Source: an uncultured Oleiphilus sp.
Lineage (GTDB): Bacteria > Pseudomonadota > Gammaproteobacteria > Pseudomonadales > Oleiphilaceae
DNA: 64,000 bases
Direction of reading: 5' to 3'
Assembly: GCA_913020045.1 (NCBI GenBank)
Contig: CAJWBE010000013.1
Location: forward strand, 1 to 64,000
Each line of letters opens with the position of its first letter. Positions within the stretch are counted from its first letter, which is position 1. This document shows, piece after piece, positions 35,648 to 43,769 of this stretch. The position numbers and the translations under genes were made by a program. The notes under the pieces were generated by a model, which was given only the letters and a program-made list of their open reading frames with translations, was not told the DNA's origin and searched no databases.

Positions 35648-37012
35648 ATGAGCAGAATTCTGATCATTGAAGATGAGTCCGCTAATCGAAGCAACCTTCA
35701 GGAAATACTTGAACGAAACGGCCACTCCACTAATATTGCAACGTCAATTCAGCATGCAATTGACGACTATCCCCTTCCCTCTTTTGAATTAATCGTCACA
35801 GACCTAAGACTACCTGGGCAACCCGGCACCGACATTATTAAGCTTGCACAGGGAGTTCCTGTGCTTGTTATGACAAACTATGCCAGCCTGAGGTCAGCAG
35901 TTGATGCTATGAAGATGGGCGCCGTTGACTATATTGCAAAGCCTTTTGACGAAGCCGACATCCTCCAAATTGTGTCGAGCATTTTAGCCAAACAATCACC
36001 TGAGCCAAATGACGCTCCGTTGGAATCCGACAGTAGTAAGCAAAGTCTTTATGGCCGTTGCCAAGCGATGCGCCGCGTATTTAAACTCATGGAAAAAGTG
36101 GCGCCAACGGAAGCAACCGTATTGATTCAAGGAGAAACCGGAACCGGTAAAGAGCTTGCTGCCCGCTCGTTGCATCAACTTAGCCGACGAAGCTCTCGAG
36201 AATATGTGTGCGTCAACTGCGCCGCGATACCGGAGTCATTGATCGAGTCAGAACTTTTCGGGCATGAGAAAGGTGCGTTTACAGGAGCCGTCAGTGCTCG
36301 AAACGGACTGATAGAAGCCGCGGATGGCGGAACGCTTTTTCTCGATGAAATTGGCGAATTACCACTCGAAGCGCAAGCGCGTCTGCTGCGAGTACTGCAA
36401 GAGGGAGAAATCCGTAGAGTCGGGTCAACACAGTCACGTAAAGTAGATGTTCGCCTCATCGCTGCAACACATCGAAATCTAAAAGCGCTTGCCCGAACCG
36501 GCCAGTTTCGCGAAGACCTATTTTATCGCCTCAATGTTATCCAGCTAAAACTCCCTCCTTTACGAGACCGAGGCAATGATATTGTTGGCTTAACAGATAC
36601 GCTACTAACAAAAATTTCCGCAAAACTAGGAAACCCAAAAGCTCAAATCACTGAAGACGCACTCAAAGCGATTCGAAGTTATAACTGGCCCGGTAATGTG
36701 CGAGAACTGGAAAACGCAATCGAACGCGGCGCAATACTTTGCGACGACAATATTATTACTGCCGACCTTCTAGATATCGACAGTGAAGTAGATGATATCA
36801 ATATCCCTCAAGGCTTAATCACCCCGAGTGCCGCGCAAACCCAACCATCTTCTCACCGGACCCTGTCCATCGAAGGGTATTTTCAACAGTTTGTTTTAGA
36901 GAATCAGAACCAAATGAGCGAAACAGCACTCGCTCAAAAACTCGGCATCAGCCGAAAAAGTTTATGGGAAAAGCGGCATAAGCTCGGCATACCACGAAAA
37001 AAGAGCAGCTAG
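35648..37012 (+). CDS. cbrB: NtrC-family response regulator, CbrB orthologue
   Basis: 454 aa. Receiver domain with phospho-acceptor D52 (LIVTDLRLPG) and K98 (YIAKPF). Sigma-54-activating AAA+ domain with Walker A GETGTGKE (about 162-169), the sigma-54 contact loop GAFTGA (about 209-214) and LFLDEIGELPL. Fis-type helix-turn-helix ending QKLGISRKSLWEKRHKLGIP. The receiver (PVLVMTNYASLRSAVDAMKMGAVDYIAKPF) and tail match my memory of Pseudomonas CbrB closely. In Pseudomonas CbrA-CbrB activates the sRNA CrcZ; here the target would be the sigma-54 promoter 211 bp downstream of its stop. The usual cbrA is missing. Start ATG has only a weak ribosome site. Confidence 0.92.
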   Translation: MSRILIIEDESANRSNLQEILERNGHSTNIATSIQHAIDDYPLPSFELIVTDLRLPGQPGTDIIKLAQGVPVLVMTNYASLRSAVDAMKMGAVDYIAKPFDEADILQIVSSILAKQSPEPNDAPLESDSSKQSLYGRCQAMRRVFKLMEKVAPTEATVLIQGETGTGKELAARSLHQLSRRSSREYVCVNCAAIPESLIESELFGHEKGAFTGAVSARNGLIEAADGGTLFLDEIGELPLEAQARLLRVLQEGEIRRVGSTQSRKVDVRLIAATHRNLKALARTGQFREDLFYRLNVIQLKLPPLRDRGNDIVGLTDTLLTKISAKLGNPKAQITEDALKAIRSYNWPGNVRELENAIERGAILCDDNIITADLLDIDSEVDDINIPQGLITPSAAQTQPSSHRTLSIEGYFQQFVLENQNQMSETALAQKLGISRKSLWEKRHKLGIPRKKSS

Positions 37013-37092
37013 GTACAATCCAAAAAACGCTTCTCACTAAGCCCTATCACTTTAAAAGGAGCACCTCTAAGCCCCCCTTATAACTTTCGACC

Positions 37093-37107
37093 GTTACCTA
37101 CTGTTAC
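37093..37107 (+). promoter_or_regulatory. Possible activator-binding direct repeat (GTTAC x2)
   Basis: GTTAC at 37093-37097 and 37103-37107, 10 bp apart (one helical turn), about 120-130 bp upstream of the -24 element at 37225, the usual distance for an NtrC-type enhancer site. GTTAC-type half-sites are, as I recall, reported for CbrB in Pseudomonas, which needs checking. The rest of 37013-37222 is AT-rich with no gene. Confidence 0.4.
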
Positions 37108-37222
37108 GTTTGGAAACACAAGTGTGCAATTAAATGAGACCCAGTTCAAACTATTGTAGATCGCTAATCCTTTTGATCTAAGCATATTTATTAACACATT
37201 GTTTTATATGTGTTTTTAATAG

Positions 37223-37239
37223 TTGGTATGGTCACTGCT
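37223..37239 (+). promoter_or_regulatory. Sigma-54 promoter (-24/-12)
   Basis: TTGGTATGGTCACTGCT fits YTGGYAYG-N4-YTGCW, the sigma-54 consensus, at every invariant position: GG at 37225-37226 and GC at 37237-37238, with the required 10 nt between. Predicted transcription start is near 37250. It lies in the cbrB-pcnB gap and points at the AAN-rich noncoding stretch. The adjacent gene encodes a GAFTGA-containing sigma-54 activator. Confidence 0.75.
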
Positions 37240-37249
37240 TTATAAGTCA

Positions 37250-37620
37250 ACAAACAATAAGAATAAATAGCTGCAAATATAAAAATAAGAATAAAATTGA
37301 TGTTGCTTGCAGCCTGTTACCGCGAAAATAAAAATAACAAAGCGGAGCGAACTGATTATTTTGAATGCGCTGCTTTTTAGCTGCATAAAACTCAGTTCAA
37401 GTGTTGTTTAATGCTGAAAAGAACTACAAAACGTAGCCCCAGCATTGGATAGATAACTTGATTTGAATTTGCGCTCTGAGTGTTCAAAGTAAGCCGTTTG
37501 CCAGCACTTTTTAAAAAGTGCATTAGGTATAGACATGGATTAACAATAACAAAAAATCAACGTCTGCTGCTTTTAGGCATGAAAGGAACGAGGATGGGAT
37601 ACCCGGTCTTTTCATGCAAA
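37250..37620 (+). ncRNA. Candidate CrcZ-like Hfq/Crc decoy small RNA
   Basis: Noncoding transcript predicted from the sigma-54 promoter; the 3' end is uncertain (37620 is the end of the last hairpin; it could continue into pcnB). It carries four tracts of five AAN triplets: 37253-37267, 37281-37295, 37327-37341 and 37542-37556. The first two share an identical 12-nt core (AATAAGAATAAA at 37256-37267 and 37284-37295). Tract 2 is in the loop of a stem (37270-37276 with 37307-37313) and tract 3 in the loop of a GC stem (37320-37323 with 37342-37345). Further stems: 37410-37416/37440-37446, an 18-bp palindrome 37504-37521, and 37577-37584/37610-37617. Location between cbrB and pcnB is that of Pseudomonas CrcZ, which is ~400 nt and titrates Hfq/Crc. 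Expression and function are inference. Confidence 0.6.
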
Positions 37621-37730
37621 GTCATTGCACAACATAGTTTTCAACGCTCGAAGTCGGTACACTCCCTCCTGTTATTAATTAAATCTTGCTCACCTCTTTC
37701 ACTCAACAGTTCTATAAAACGTCGGTAACT

Positions 37731-39020
37731 ATGTCAGTCACAGTGATTGCGCGCGATCAACATAATGTTTCTCGCAAATTAATGAGTCCCAATGCACTCA
37801 AAGTCATTAGCCGCCTAAATAATAGCGGGTTCGAAGCTTATCTAGTTGGTGGCGGCGTAAGGGATATTTTGCTGGGAGGAGAACCAAAAGATTTTGACAT
37901 AGCGACCGACGCACACCCTGAACAAGTCCACGAGCTATTTAGAAACTCTCGGCTCATAGGAAGACGCTTTAAACTTGTACATATTTTATTTGGTCGGGAA
38001 GTAATCGAAGTTGCTACATTCCGCGGCGCCGCACCTGTAGCAGATGGCAAGTCTCATAAACAGTCCGACCAAGGCATGCTTCTCAGAGACAACGTTTATG
38101 GTTCGATGGAAGATGACGCCTTACGCAGGGACTTTACCGCTAACGCACTCTACTATAGCTCGAAAGACTTTGCCGTTTATGACTACGTCGGCGCCATGGC
38201 AGATATTAAATCCAAGACACTTCGTTTAATTGGCGACCCTGAAACCCGTTACCGTGAAGACCCCGTGCGAATGCTACGAGCGATACGCTTTAAAGCAAAG
38301 CTGGGCTTCACCATTGAGGAGCAAGCGTCACAGGCCATCTACAAACAAGCTTCGCTGATCGAGAGCGTTGCTGCCGCGAGACTGTTTGATGAAATAATTA
38401 AGCTCTTTGTGTGCGGAAAAGGCGAGGCGGCTTACTACTTGTTGCGAGAGTATGAGTTATTTAGATATATGTTTCCCGCCGTCACGCATACCCTTGATAG
38501 ACATAATGATCGTGCCTACTATGAAAAGTTCATTGTGGCTGGGTTAAGAAATACAGATGTTAGAATACAAGCAGATAAGCCTATCACCCCCGCCTTCTTA
38601 TACGCAGTTATACTTTGGCCGGAGGTAGACCGCCTTTGGCAAAAAAATGTGCAGAGTGGTCTGCCTGAATTTCCGGCGTTACAGCAAGCCTCTCAACAAG
38701 CGGTTCAGGACCAGCTGCCCTTTATCACCATACCCAAGCGCTTTACATTAATGATGAAGGAGATTTGGGAGCTTCAGATTCGCTTGAAGAAAACTAGTGG
38801 TAAATGGCCTCATCAATTAATCGAACACAAACGCTTTCGCGCAGCGTATGACTTCCTGTTACTTAGAGAGCTTGCAGGAAAAGATTTGAACAACCTAGGC
38901 AATTGGTGGACTGACTTTCAGAAAAAAAATCCGGTTCCTGCAAGAACCAGCGAGCATAGGTCAGGGCCACGACCAAACCGCAAACGCAATAACCGAAACC
39001 GAGGTCCAAAACCTGCGTAA
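37731..39020 (+). CDS. pcnB: Poly(A) polymerase
   Basis: 429 aa class II nucleotidyltransferase that polyadenylates RNA 3' ends, promoting decay. Catalytic signature VGGGVRDILLGG with the metal-binding pair KDFDIATDA (about 41-65), then RRDFTANALYY and RYREDPVRMLRAIRF. The C-terminus is a long Arg/Asn/Pro-rich basic tail (RSGPRPNRKRNNRNRG) that probably binds RNA. The ATG at 37731 gives MSVTVIARDQHNVSRK; a TTG 45 nt upstream extends the frame without support. No strong ribosome site is seen. Stop and folK start overlap (TAATG). Confidence 0.94.
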   Translation: MSVTVIARDQHNVSRKLMSPNALKVISRLNNSGFEAYLVGGGVRDILLGGEPKDFDIATDAHPEQVHELFRNSRLIGRRFKLVHILFGREVIEVATFRGAAPVADGKSHKQSDQGMLLRDNVYGSMEDDALRRDFTANALYYSSKDFAVYDYVGAMADIKSKTLRLIGDPETRYREDPVRMLRAIRFKAKLGFTIEEQASQAIYKQASLIESVAAARLFDEIIKLFVCGKGEAAYYLLREYELFRYMFPAVTHTLDRHNDRAYYEKFIVAGLRNTDVRIQADKPITPAFLYAVILWPEVDRLWQKNVQSGLPEFPALQQASQQAVQDQLPFITIPKRFTLMMKEIWELQIRLKKTSGKWPHQLIEHKRFRAAYDFLLLRELAGKDLNNLGNWWTDFQKKNPVPARTSEHRSGPRPNRKRNNRNRGPKPA

Positions 39021-39514
39021 TGACTACAGACGCTATTGTTGGAATTGGCAGTAACCTGTGTGGACCAATTGAGCAAGTGCAAAACGCGATCGCTAGGCTA
39101 TCACGTCTTGCGAGCACCGAAGTACTGGCCCAATCCTCTCTCTATATGAGCAGCCCTCAAGGCCCGCAAGATCAGCAAGATTTTTGCAATGCCGTGGTAT
39201 TAATTCGTACACAGCTATCGGCAGTTGAATTACTGTTCTCACTGCAGGCAATTGAAGATGAGTTTGGGAGAGTAAAGACCCGACATTGGGGCGAACGTAT
39301 TATTGACTTAGATATCATTTTCTTTGGACAAGACAAGATAACCCAAGACACTCCTCATCTCGTGGTCCCCCACCCTTATGCATTAGAAAGAGATTTTGTT
39401 GTTATTCCTGTGCTCGAAGTCACACCCAACTGGGTTTTACCCTGTGGAACACACCTCGCTGAAACGGTGAATGAGTTTGACTCACATAATCTTCAAAAAC
39501 TGGCATCACCATAA
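39020..39514 (+). CDS. folK: 6-hydroxymethyl-dihydropterin pyrophosphokinase (copy 1)
   Basis: 164 aa. Transfers pyrophosphate from ATP to the pterin in folate synthesis. HPPK motifs: VGIGSNL, SLYMSSPQGPQDQQDFCNAV, FGRVKTRHWGERIIDLDIIFFG (catalytic Trp, Arg and Asp-Asp) and PHPYALERDFVVIPVLEV. Its ATG overlaps the pcnB stop. A second folK-type gene is at 42913-43401, so this one belongs to the pcnB-folK-panB-panC set as in Pseudomonas. Confidence 0.94.
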   Translation: MTTDAIVGIGSNLCGPIEQVQNAIARLSRLASTEVLAQSSLYMSSPQGPQDQQDFCNAVVLIRTQLSAVELLFSLQAIEDEFGRVKTRHWGERIIDLDIIFFGQDKITQDTPHLVVPHPYALERDFVVIPVLEVTPNWVLPCGTHLAETVNEFDSHNLQKLASP

Positions 39515-39580
39515 CACTTGTTTAGGCTTACTTAAGCCGCTAACCTAAGCCTGCTTTCTACGTTTACAAAGGATTCGGGC

Positions 39581-40378
39581 ATGAGTTTTACCACCCCCCA
39601 AACTTTAAAAACCCTTAAACAACAAGGGCAAAAATTTTCGTGTGTCACAAGCTACGATGCAACGTTTTCGGCCTTAGTGAACGACGCTAATATTGACGTA
39701 ATTCTGGTGGGCGACTCGCTTGGTATGGTACTGCAGGGGCAAAGCAGTACTCTCCCCGTTTCAATGGAAGAGATGATTTATCATACAGTCTGTGTCGCAC
39801 GAGGAAACCAAAGCGCATTATTAATGGCTGATATGCCGTTCATGTCTAATAACACCTTAGAGGATACTCTCCACAACGCTGGACAATTAATGCAAGCAGG
39901 CGCGCATATCGTCAAGCTAGAAGGTGAAGAGTGGCTAAGCGACGCGATAGTTGAATTGGGGCGAAGAGGCATTCCTGTTTGTGCTCACCTTGGTCTAACA
40001 CCCCAAAGTGTCAACAAGCTCGGTGGCTACAAGGTGCAAGGAAAAGTTGACGAAGATGCTGAGCGTATTGTAAACGCGGCGATAGAGCTGGAAGCCGCAG
40101 GTGCCGATATGCTTTTACTAGAGTGCGTGCCGACAGCGTTAGCTCGTCGCGTGACTAACGCGGTTAACGTTCCCGTAGTCGGTATTGGAGCCGGCAATGT
40201 CACCGATGGGCAGGTGCTGGTAATGCACGACCTACTGGGCATTACAAAAGGCCATAAGCCTAAGTTCGTGAAGAATTTTATGGCTGAGTCCAGCAGTATT
40301 TTAGCGGCATTCGAAACTTATGATCGCCAAGTAAAAGATGGCTCCTTCCCCGCCCCAGAGCACAGCTTCGGAGAATAA
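39581..40378 (+). CDS. panB: 3-methyl-2-oxobutanoate hydroxymethyltransferase
   Basis: 265 aa TIM-barrel enzyme. Adds a hydroxymethyl group from methylene-THF to ketoisovalerate, the first pantothenate step. Mg and substrate motifs: [20 protein letters not shown], then [18 protein letters not shown] and [15 protein letters not shown] lies 8 nt before the ATG. panC begins 2 nt after the stop, so they are one unit, with the pantoate made here used by panC. Confidence 0.97.
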   Translation: MSFTTPQTLKTLKQQGQKFSCVTSYDATFSALVNDANIDVILVGDSLGMVLQGQSSTLPVSMEEMIYHTVCVARGNQSALLMADMPFMSNNTLEDTLHNAGQLMQAGAHIVKLEGEEWLSDAIVELGRRGIPVCAHLGLTPQSVNKLGGYKVQGKVDEDAERIVNAAIELEAAGADMLLLECVPTALARRVTNAVNVPVVGIGAGNVTDGQVLVMHDLLGITKGHKPKFVKNFMAESSSILAAFETYDRQVKDGSFPAPEHSFGE

Positions 40379-40380
40379 CA

Positions 40381-41232
40381 GTGCTACAAACAGTCCACAC
40401 AATAGAGGCACTAAGAAACGCGGTTTCACTCGCAAAAACTAGCGGTAAACGCATCGTATTCGTTCCAACCATGGGCAACTTACATGAGGGCCATTTCTCT
40501 CTGATTCAGGAAGCGAAGGCTCATGGTGATTTTATTGTTGCGAGTATTTTCGTGAACCCAATGCAGTTTGGCGAGAACGAAGATTTAGATGCCTATCCGA
40601 GAACGCTAGACGCCGACTCTCAAGGCCTAGAGAAATTCGGCTGCCAACTATTGTTTGCGCCTGCAGCAAACGAAATCTACCCAAATGGAACGCAATCAGA
40701 AACCTGCGTTAATGTTCCTGGACTCAGCGAGCTGCATTGTGGAAGTAGTCGCCCCGGTCACTTTACCGGCGTGGCAACAGTCGTCTGCAAGTTATTTAAT
40801 ATGGTTCAACCCGACTGTGCGATATTCGGCCAGAAAGACTTCCAACAATTGGCAGTTATTCGCAAGATGGTTAGTGACTTATGCATGCCTATCGACGTAA
40901 TAGGCGTCCCCACGTCTCGCGAAGCCAATGGTTTAGCACGCAGCTCTCGCAATGGGTATTTAAATGCTGACCAAAAAGCACTAGCAGCACAAATTTATGC
41001 CACCTTAACATTCTGCAAAAATTCCCTCGTTGATGATGTTCATTCCCTCGCTGAGCTTAAAATTGAAGCGCAGCAGCAACTGGAGTCTCAGGGTTTTAAG
41101 GTCGATTATCTTAACTTTGCGTGCCCTACCACTCTGGCTATCTCTCAAGAAGGAGACCGAAATATAGTGATTCTTCTTGCTGCTTGGATGGGAACAACGC
41201 GCCTGATCGATAATATCGTCGTGACGCGTTGA
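40381..41232 (+). CDS. panC: Pantothenate synthetase
   Basis: 283 aa. Joins pantoate and beta-alanine with ATP. HIGH-type motif NLHEGHFSLI (near 32-41), VNPMQFGENEDL, IFGQKDFQQL and LARSSRNGYL, all catalytic/nucleotide elements. The start is GTG, 2 nt after panB, with GGAG 7 nt upstream inside the panB end. Beta-alanine could come from PanP (10870-12534), since no panD is nearby. Confidence 0.96.
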   Translation: MLQTVHTIEALRNAVSLAKTSGKRIVFVPTMGNLHEGHFSLIQEAKAHGDFIVASIFVNPMQFGENEDLDAYPRTLDADSQGLEKFGCQLLFAPAANEIYPNGTQSETCVNVPGLSELHCGSSRPGHFTGVATVVCKLFNMVQPDCAIFGQKDFQQLAVIRKMVSDLCMPIDVIGVPTSREANGLARSSRNGYLNADQKALAAQIYATLTFCKNSLVDDVHSLAELKIEAQQQLESQGFKVDYLNFACPTTLAISQEGDRNIVILLAAWMGTTRLIDNIVVTR

Positions 41233-41273
41233 AAGCCCTATAATGAAACGGATTAGTGCGATTAAGGATATCC

Positions 41274-42923
41274 ATGACCTTAGATAAACTTGTTAACCAT
41301 CAGGCCCTCCAGCAACATCGAACGCGACTCAAAGGCGTTCATATGCGAGAGCTCTTTAAATCAGACCCCGTTCGTTTTGATCATTTTTCTTTGCAAGCGC
41401 CAGAAATATTTCTAGATTATTCGAAAAACTGTATCGATCAGCCCTTACTCAAATCTTTGGTCCAGCTAGCCGAAGAAGCTGAACTAGAAACAGCAATAAG
41501 TGCAATGTTCGGCGGAGAAGAGATCAACAATACTGAAAATAGAGCGGTGCTACATACGGCGCTTCGCAGCCAGGAGACCTCTCCGCTAGTCGTCGATGGC
41601 GTCGACATCCGAAAAGAAATAGTCGCGGCACGACAAAAGGTTTACGACTTTGTTTCAAAAATACATGATGGAACCCTAAAAGGGTTTACAGGTAAACCCA
41701 TTAAGTCATTGGTCAGCATTGGGATTGGTGGGTCATATTTAGGCCCGGTGTTGGCAAATGAAGCACTTTCGCCTTATAAGCTTGACGGCTTTAATGCCTA
41801 CTTTGTTGCGAACATAGATAGCTCTGATCTGCACGACACCTTATCAATCGTCGACCCTGAAACAACGCTATTCTTAATCCAATCAAAATCTTTCGGCACG
41901 CAAGAGACCCGTGAAAATGCGCTCGCGGCACGCGACTGGCTCTTGAGAAAAGGGGCAAAGCAGTCTGACATTGCGCTTCATTTTGCAGCCGTTAGCAGTA
42001 ATGTCGATGCCGCCGTCAAATTTGGCATCAAAAACGACAGAGTCTTCCCCATGTGGGACTGGGTAGGTGGTCGTTACTCGTTATGGTCAGCCATCGGATT
42101 ACCCATCATATTCCAACTGGGTCAACAATGTTTTGATGCATTGCTGCAGGGCGCTTATGAAATGGATACGCACTTTCGATCAGCGCCGTTTAATGAAAAC
42201 ATGCCGGTAGTAATGGCTTTAATTGGCATTTGGAATAATAACTACCTAGGAACCGAGACTCAGGCCGTTATCCCTTATTCTCAGCATCTAAGCCAGTTAC
42301 CTTCCTATTTGCAGCAACTCGATATGGAAAGTAATGGCAAACGAGTTAGCTATACTGGCGAAACGCTTAGCGAGGGCACCGGCCCTGTCATTTGGGGCGG
42401 TATTGGTTGTAACGGGCAACACGCTTATCACCAGCTGCTCCATCAAGGGTCGAAGGTCATTCCGGTTGATTTTATTATCGCACGACGCAGTCTCCATAAT
42501 GTTAGCCAACATCATCAGTACCTGTTCGCGAACTGTCTGGCTCAATCCCAAGCATTAATGGCCGGTAAAACAAAGGATGAAGCCTTCAATGAATTGGTCG
42601 GACAGGGTCTCGAACTAAACGAAGCAGAGGCGCTCGCGCCTCATAAGGTAATTCCCGGAAATAAGCCAAGCAATCTGCTATTAATCGATGCGCTAACACC
42701 TCAAGCGCTTGGCTCGCTTATTTCCCTTTATGAGCACAAAGTGTTTGTTCAAGGCGTTATTTGGGGCGTAAATTCTTTCGATCAATGGGGCGTAGAGCTC
42801 GGAAAGTCACTCGCCAATGGAATATTTGACGCGCTTTCGTCAGACGCAGACGAGGCAAAAAGTCAGCATGACTGTTCAACTCAAGGTCTAATTAATCAAT
42901 TCAAACGAAGTGCTAAAAACTAA
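41274..42923 (+). CDS. pgi: Glucose-6-phosphate isomerase
   Basis: 549 aa. Interconverts glucose-6-P and fructose-6-P. Signature 1 region VSIGIGGSYLGPVL and the second signature FPMWDWVGGRYSLWSAIGLP are both present, with the catalytic Glu in YTGETLSEGTGPV (about 357-372) region. AAGGA lies 5 nt before the ATG at 41274; a start 18 nt upstream is not needed. The stop overlaps convergent folK2 by 11 bp. Confidence 0.97.
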   Translation: MTLDKLVNHQALQQHRTRLKGVHMRELFKSDPVRFDHFSLQAPEIFLDYSKNCIDQPLLKSLVQLAEEAELETAISAMFGGEEINNTENRAVLHTALRSQETSPLVVDGVDIRKEIVAARQKVYDFVSKIHDGTLKGFTGKPIKSLVSIGIGGSYLGPVLANEALSPYKLDGFNAYFVANIDSSDLHDTLSIVDPETTLFLIQSKSFGTQETRENALAARDWLLRKGAKQSDIALHFAAVSSNVDAAVKFGIKNDRVFPMWDWVGGRYSLWSAIGLPIIFQLGQQCFDALLQGAYEMDTHFRSAPFNENMPVVMALIGIWNNNYLGTETQAVIPYSQHLSQLPSYLQQLDMESNGKRVSYTGETLSEGTGPVIWGGIGCNGQHAYHQLLHQGSKVIPVDFIIARRSLHNVSQHHQYLFANCLAQSQALMAGKTKDEAFNELVGQGLELNEAEALAPHKVIPGNKPSNLLLIDALTPQALGSLISLYEHKVFVQGVIWGVNSFDQWGVELGKSLANGIFDALSSDADEAKSQHDCSTQGLINQFKRSAKN

Positions 42924-43401
42924 AAGGGACCTGCCATAAGCGCTGGTCAGTGGCGAGCTGTTCATTCAGTTCAGCGAATGACTTCCCAGTTTTCGGTTCA
43001 ATTTCATGCGGACGAATGTCCGCCATCGGTTTTAGCACGAATGCGTTATAGAACAGCTCAGGCCTCGGCAGCTCTATCTCTGCGTAACAACCTACCAACT
43101 CATCGAAGAGTACAATATCGATATCCATAGTACGAGAAGCAAAGCGCTGTGCTGTGCGGTCTCGACCTAGTTCATTTTCTAAGTTTTTTAGGCTGGCGGA
43201 TAAGTCCGACAATGATAATTTCGTTTCTATTCTAGCAATGAGATTAAAGAAGCTATCTCCCTCAAAACCAACCGCTTCGCTTTCATAAACTGGCGATAAT
43301 TCAAGTTTAGAAAACTGCTTTCGTAACGCTCGAATGCCGGCACGTATATTATGCTCGCGATCAATGTTACTACCGAGGCTAAGGTAAACAATACTCGTCA
43401 T
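42913..43401 (-). CDS. folK: 6-hydroxymethyl-dihydropterin pyrophosphokinase (copy 2)
   Basis: 162 aa. Second HPPK-type gene: LSLGSNIDRE, SPVYESEAVGFEGDSFFNLIA, GRDRTAQRFASRTMDIDIVLF and PRPELFYNAFVLKPMADI. The Trp-Gly-x-Arg motif of copy 1 is RFASRTMDID here, so it is the more diverged copy, though the two Asp residues are kept. It overlaps folB by 4 bp (TGA within ATGA) and lies next to tsaD, an arrangement I recall in Pseudomonas for a second folK near folB. Activity as HPPK is likely but not certain. Confidence 0.9.
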   Translation of the reverse strand: MTSIVYLSLGSNIDREHNIRAGIRALRKQFSKLELSPVYESEAVGFEGDSFFNLIARIETKLSLSDLSASLKNLENELGRDRTAQRFASRTMDIDIVLFDELVGCYAEIELPRPELFYNAFVLKPMADIRPHEIEPKTGKSFAELNEQLATDQRLWQVPFSF

Positions 43402-43769
43402 TTTCTTCTCTTAACTTTAATGCCAACGCTGCCCGCTTGCAGCACAGCTCCCGGTTTCGCGATAGATAGTTCGAGAGATGAAATTGCATACTTATCAAAT
43501 AGGGCATCGCAAATCCGCGCGCTCATATGCTCAAGCAACTTATGATGTTTTGCGGTACAAACATCAATAATCGTCTCACTAAGGTCTGCATAACTGATTG
43601 CGTCATCAATATCATCACTGACTTCTGCCTTAGAGAAGTCGCATTCGGCTTCTACATCAATCACTATTCGTTGCAAAACCTCGTGCTCCCAGTCAAAAAC
43701 GCCTACCGAAACGTCGACACTCAGCTGTTTTATAAGCAAGCAATCTAAACTCGTATCTGTCTTGCTCAA
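43398..43769 (-). CDS. folB: Dihydroneopterin aldolase
   Basis: 123 aa. Converts dihydroneopterin to hydroxymethyl-dihydropterin, the substrate of FolK. Conserved segments: [35 protein letters not shown], and [20 protein letters not shown] with the active-site Lys. The start is TTG, overlapping the tsaD stop by 4 bases, with GAGGG about 9 nt upstream in tsaD; it is thus translationally coupled. folK2 overlaps its end the same way, so folB-folK2 make consecutive folate steps. Confidence 0.93.
   Translation of the reverse strand: MSKTDTSLDCLLIKQLSVDVSVGVFDWEHEVLQRIVIDVEAECDFSKAEVSDDIDDAISYADLSETIIDVCTAKHHKLLEHMSARICDALFDKYAISSLELSIAKPGAVLQAGSVGIKVKRRK

Noticed and set aside
37504-37521. Palindrome GCACTTTTTAAAAAGTGC considered as a terminator
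   Set aside because: Perfect hairpin but followed by ATTAGG with no T-run, so not a rho-independent terminator; kept only as structure in the candidate RNA.
37480-37728. 82-codon open frame on the + strand just before pcnB
   Set aside because: It has no ribosome site, an unusual composition, and lies across the hairpins and the fourth AAN tract of the noncoding interval; it is more likely untranslated RNA.
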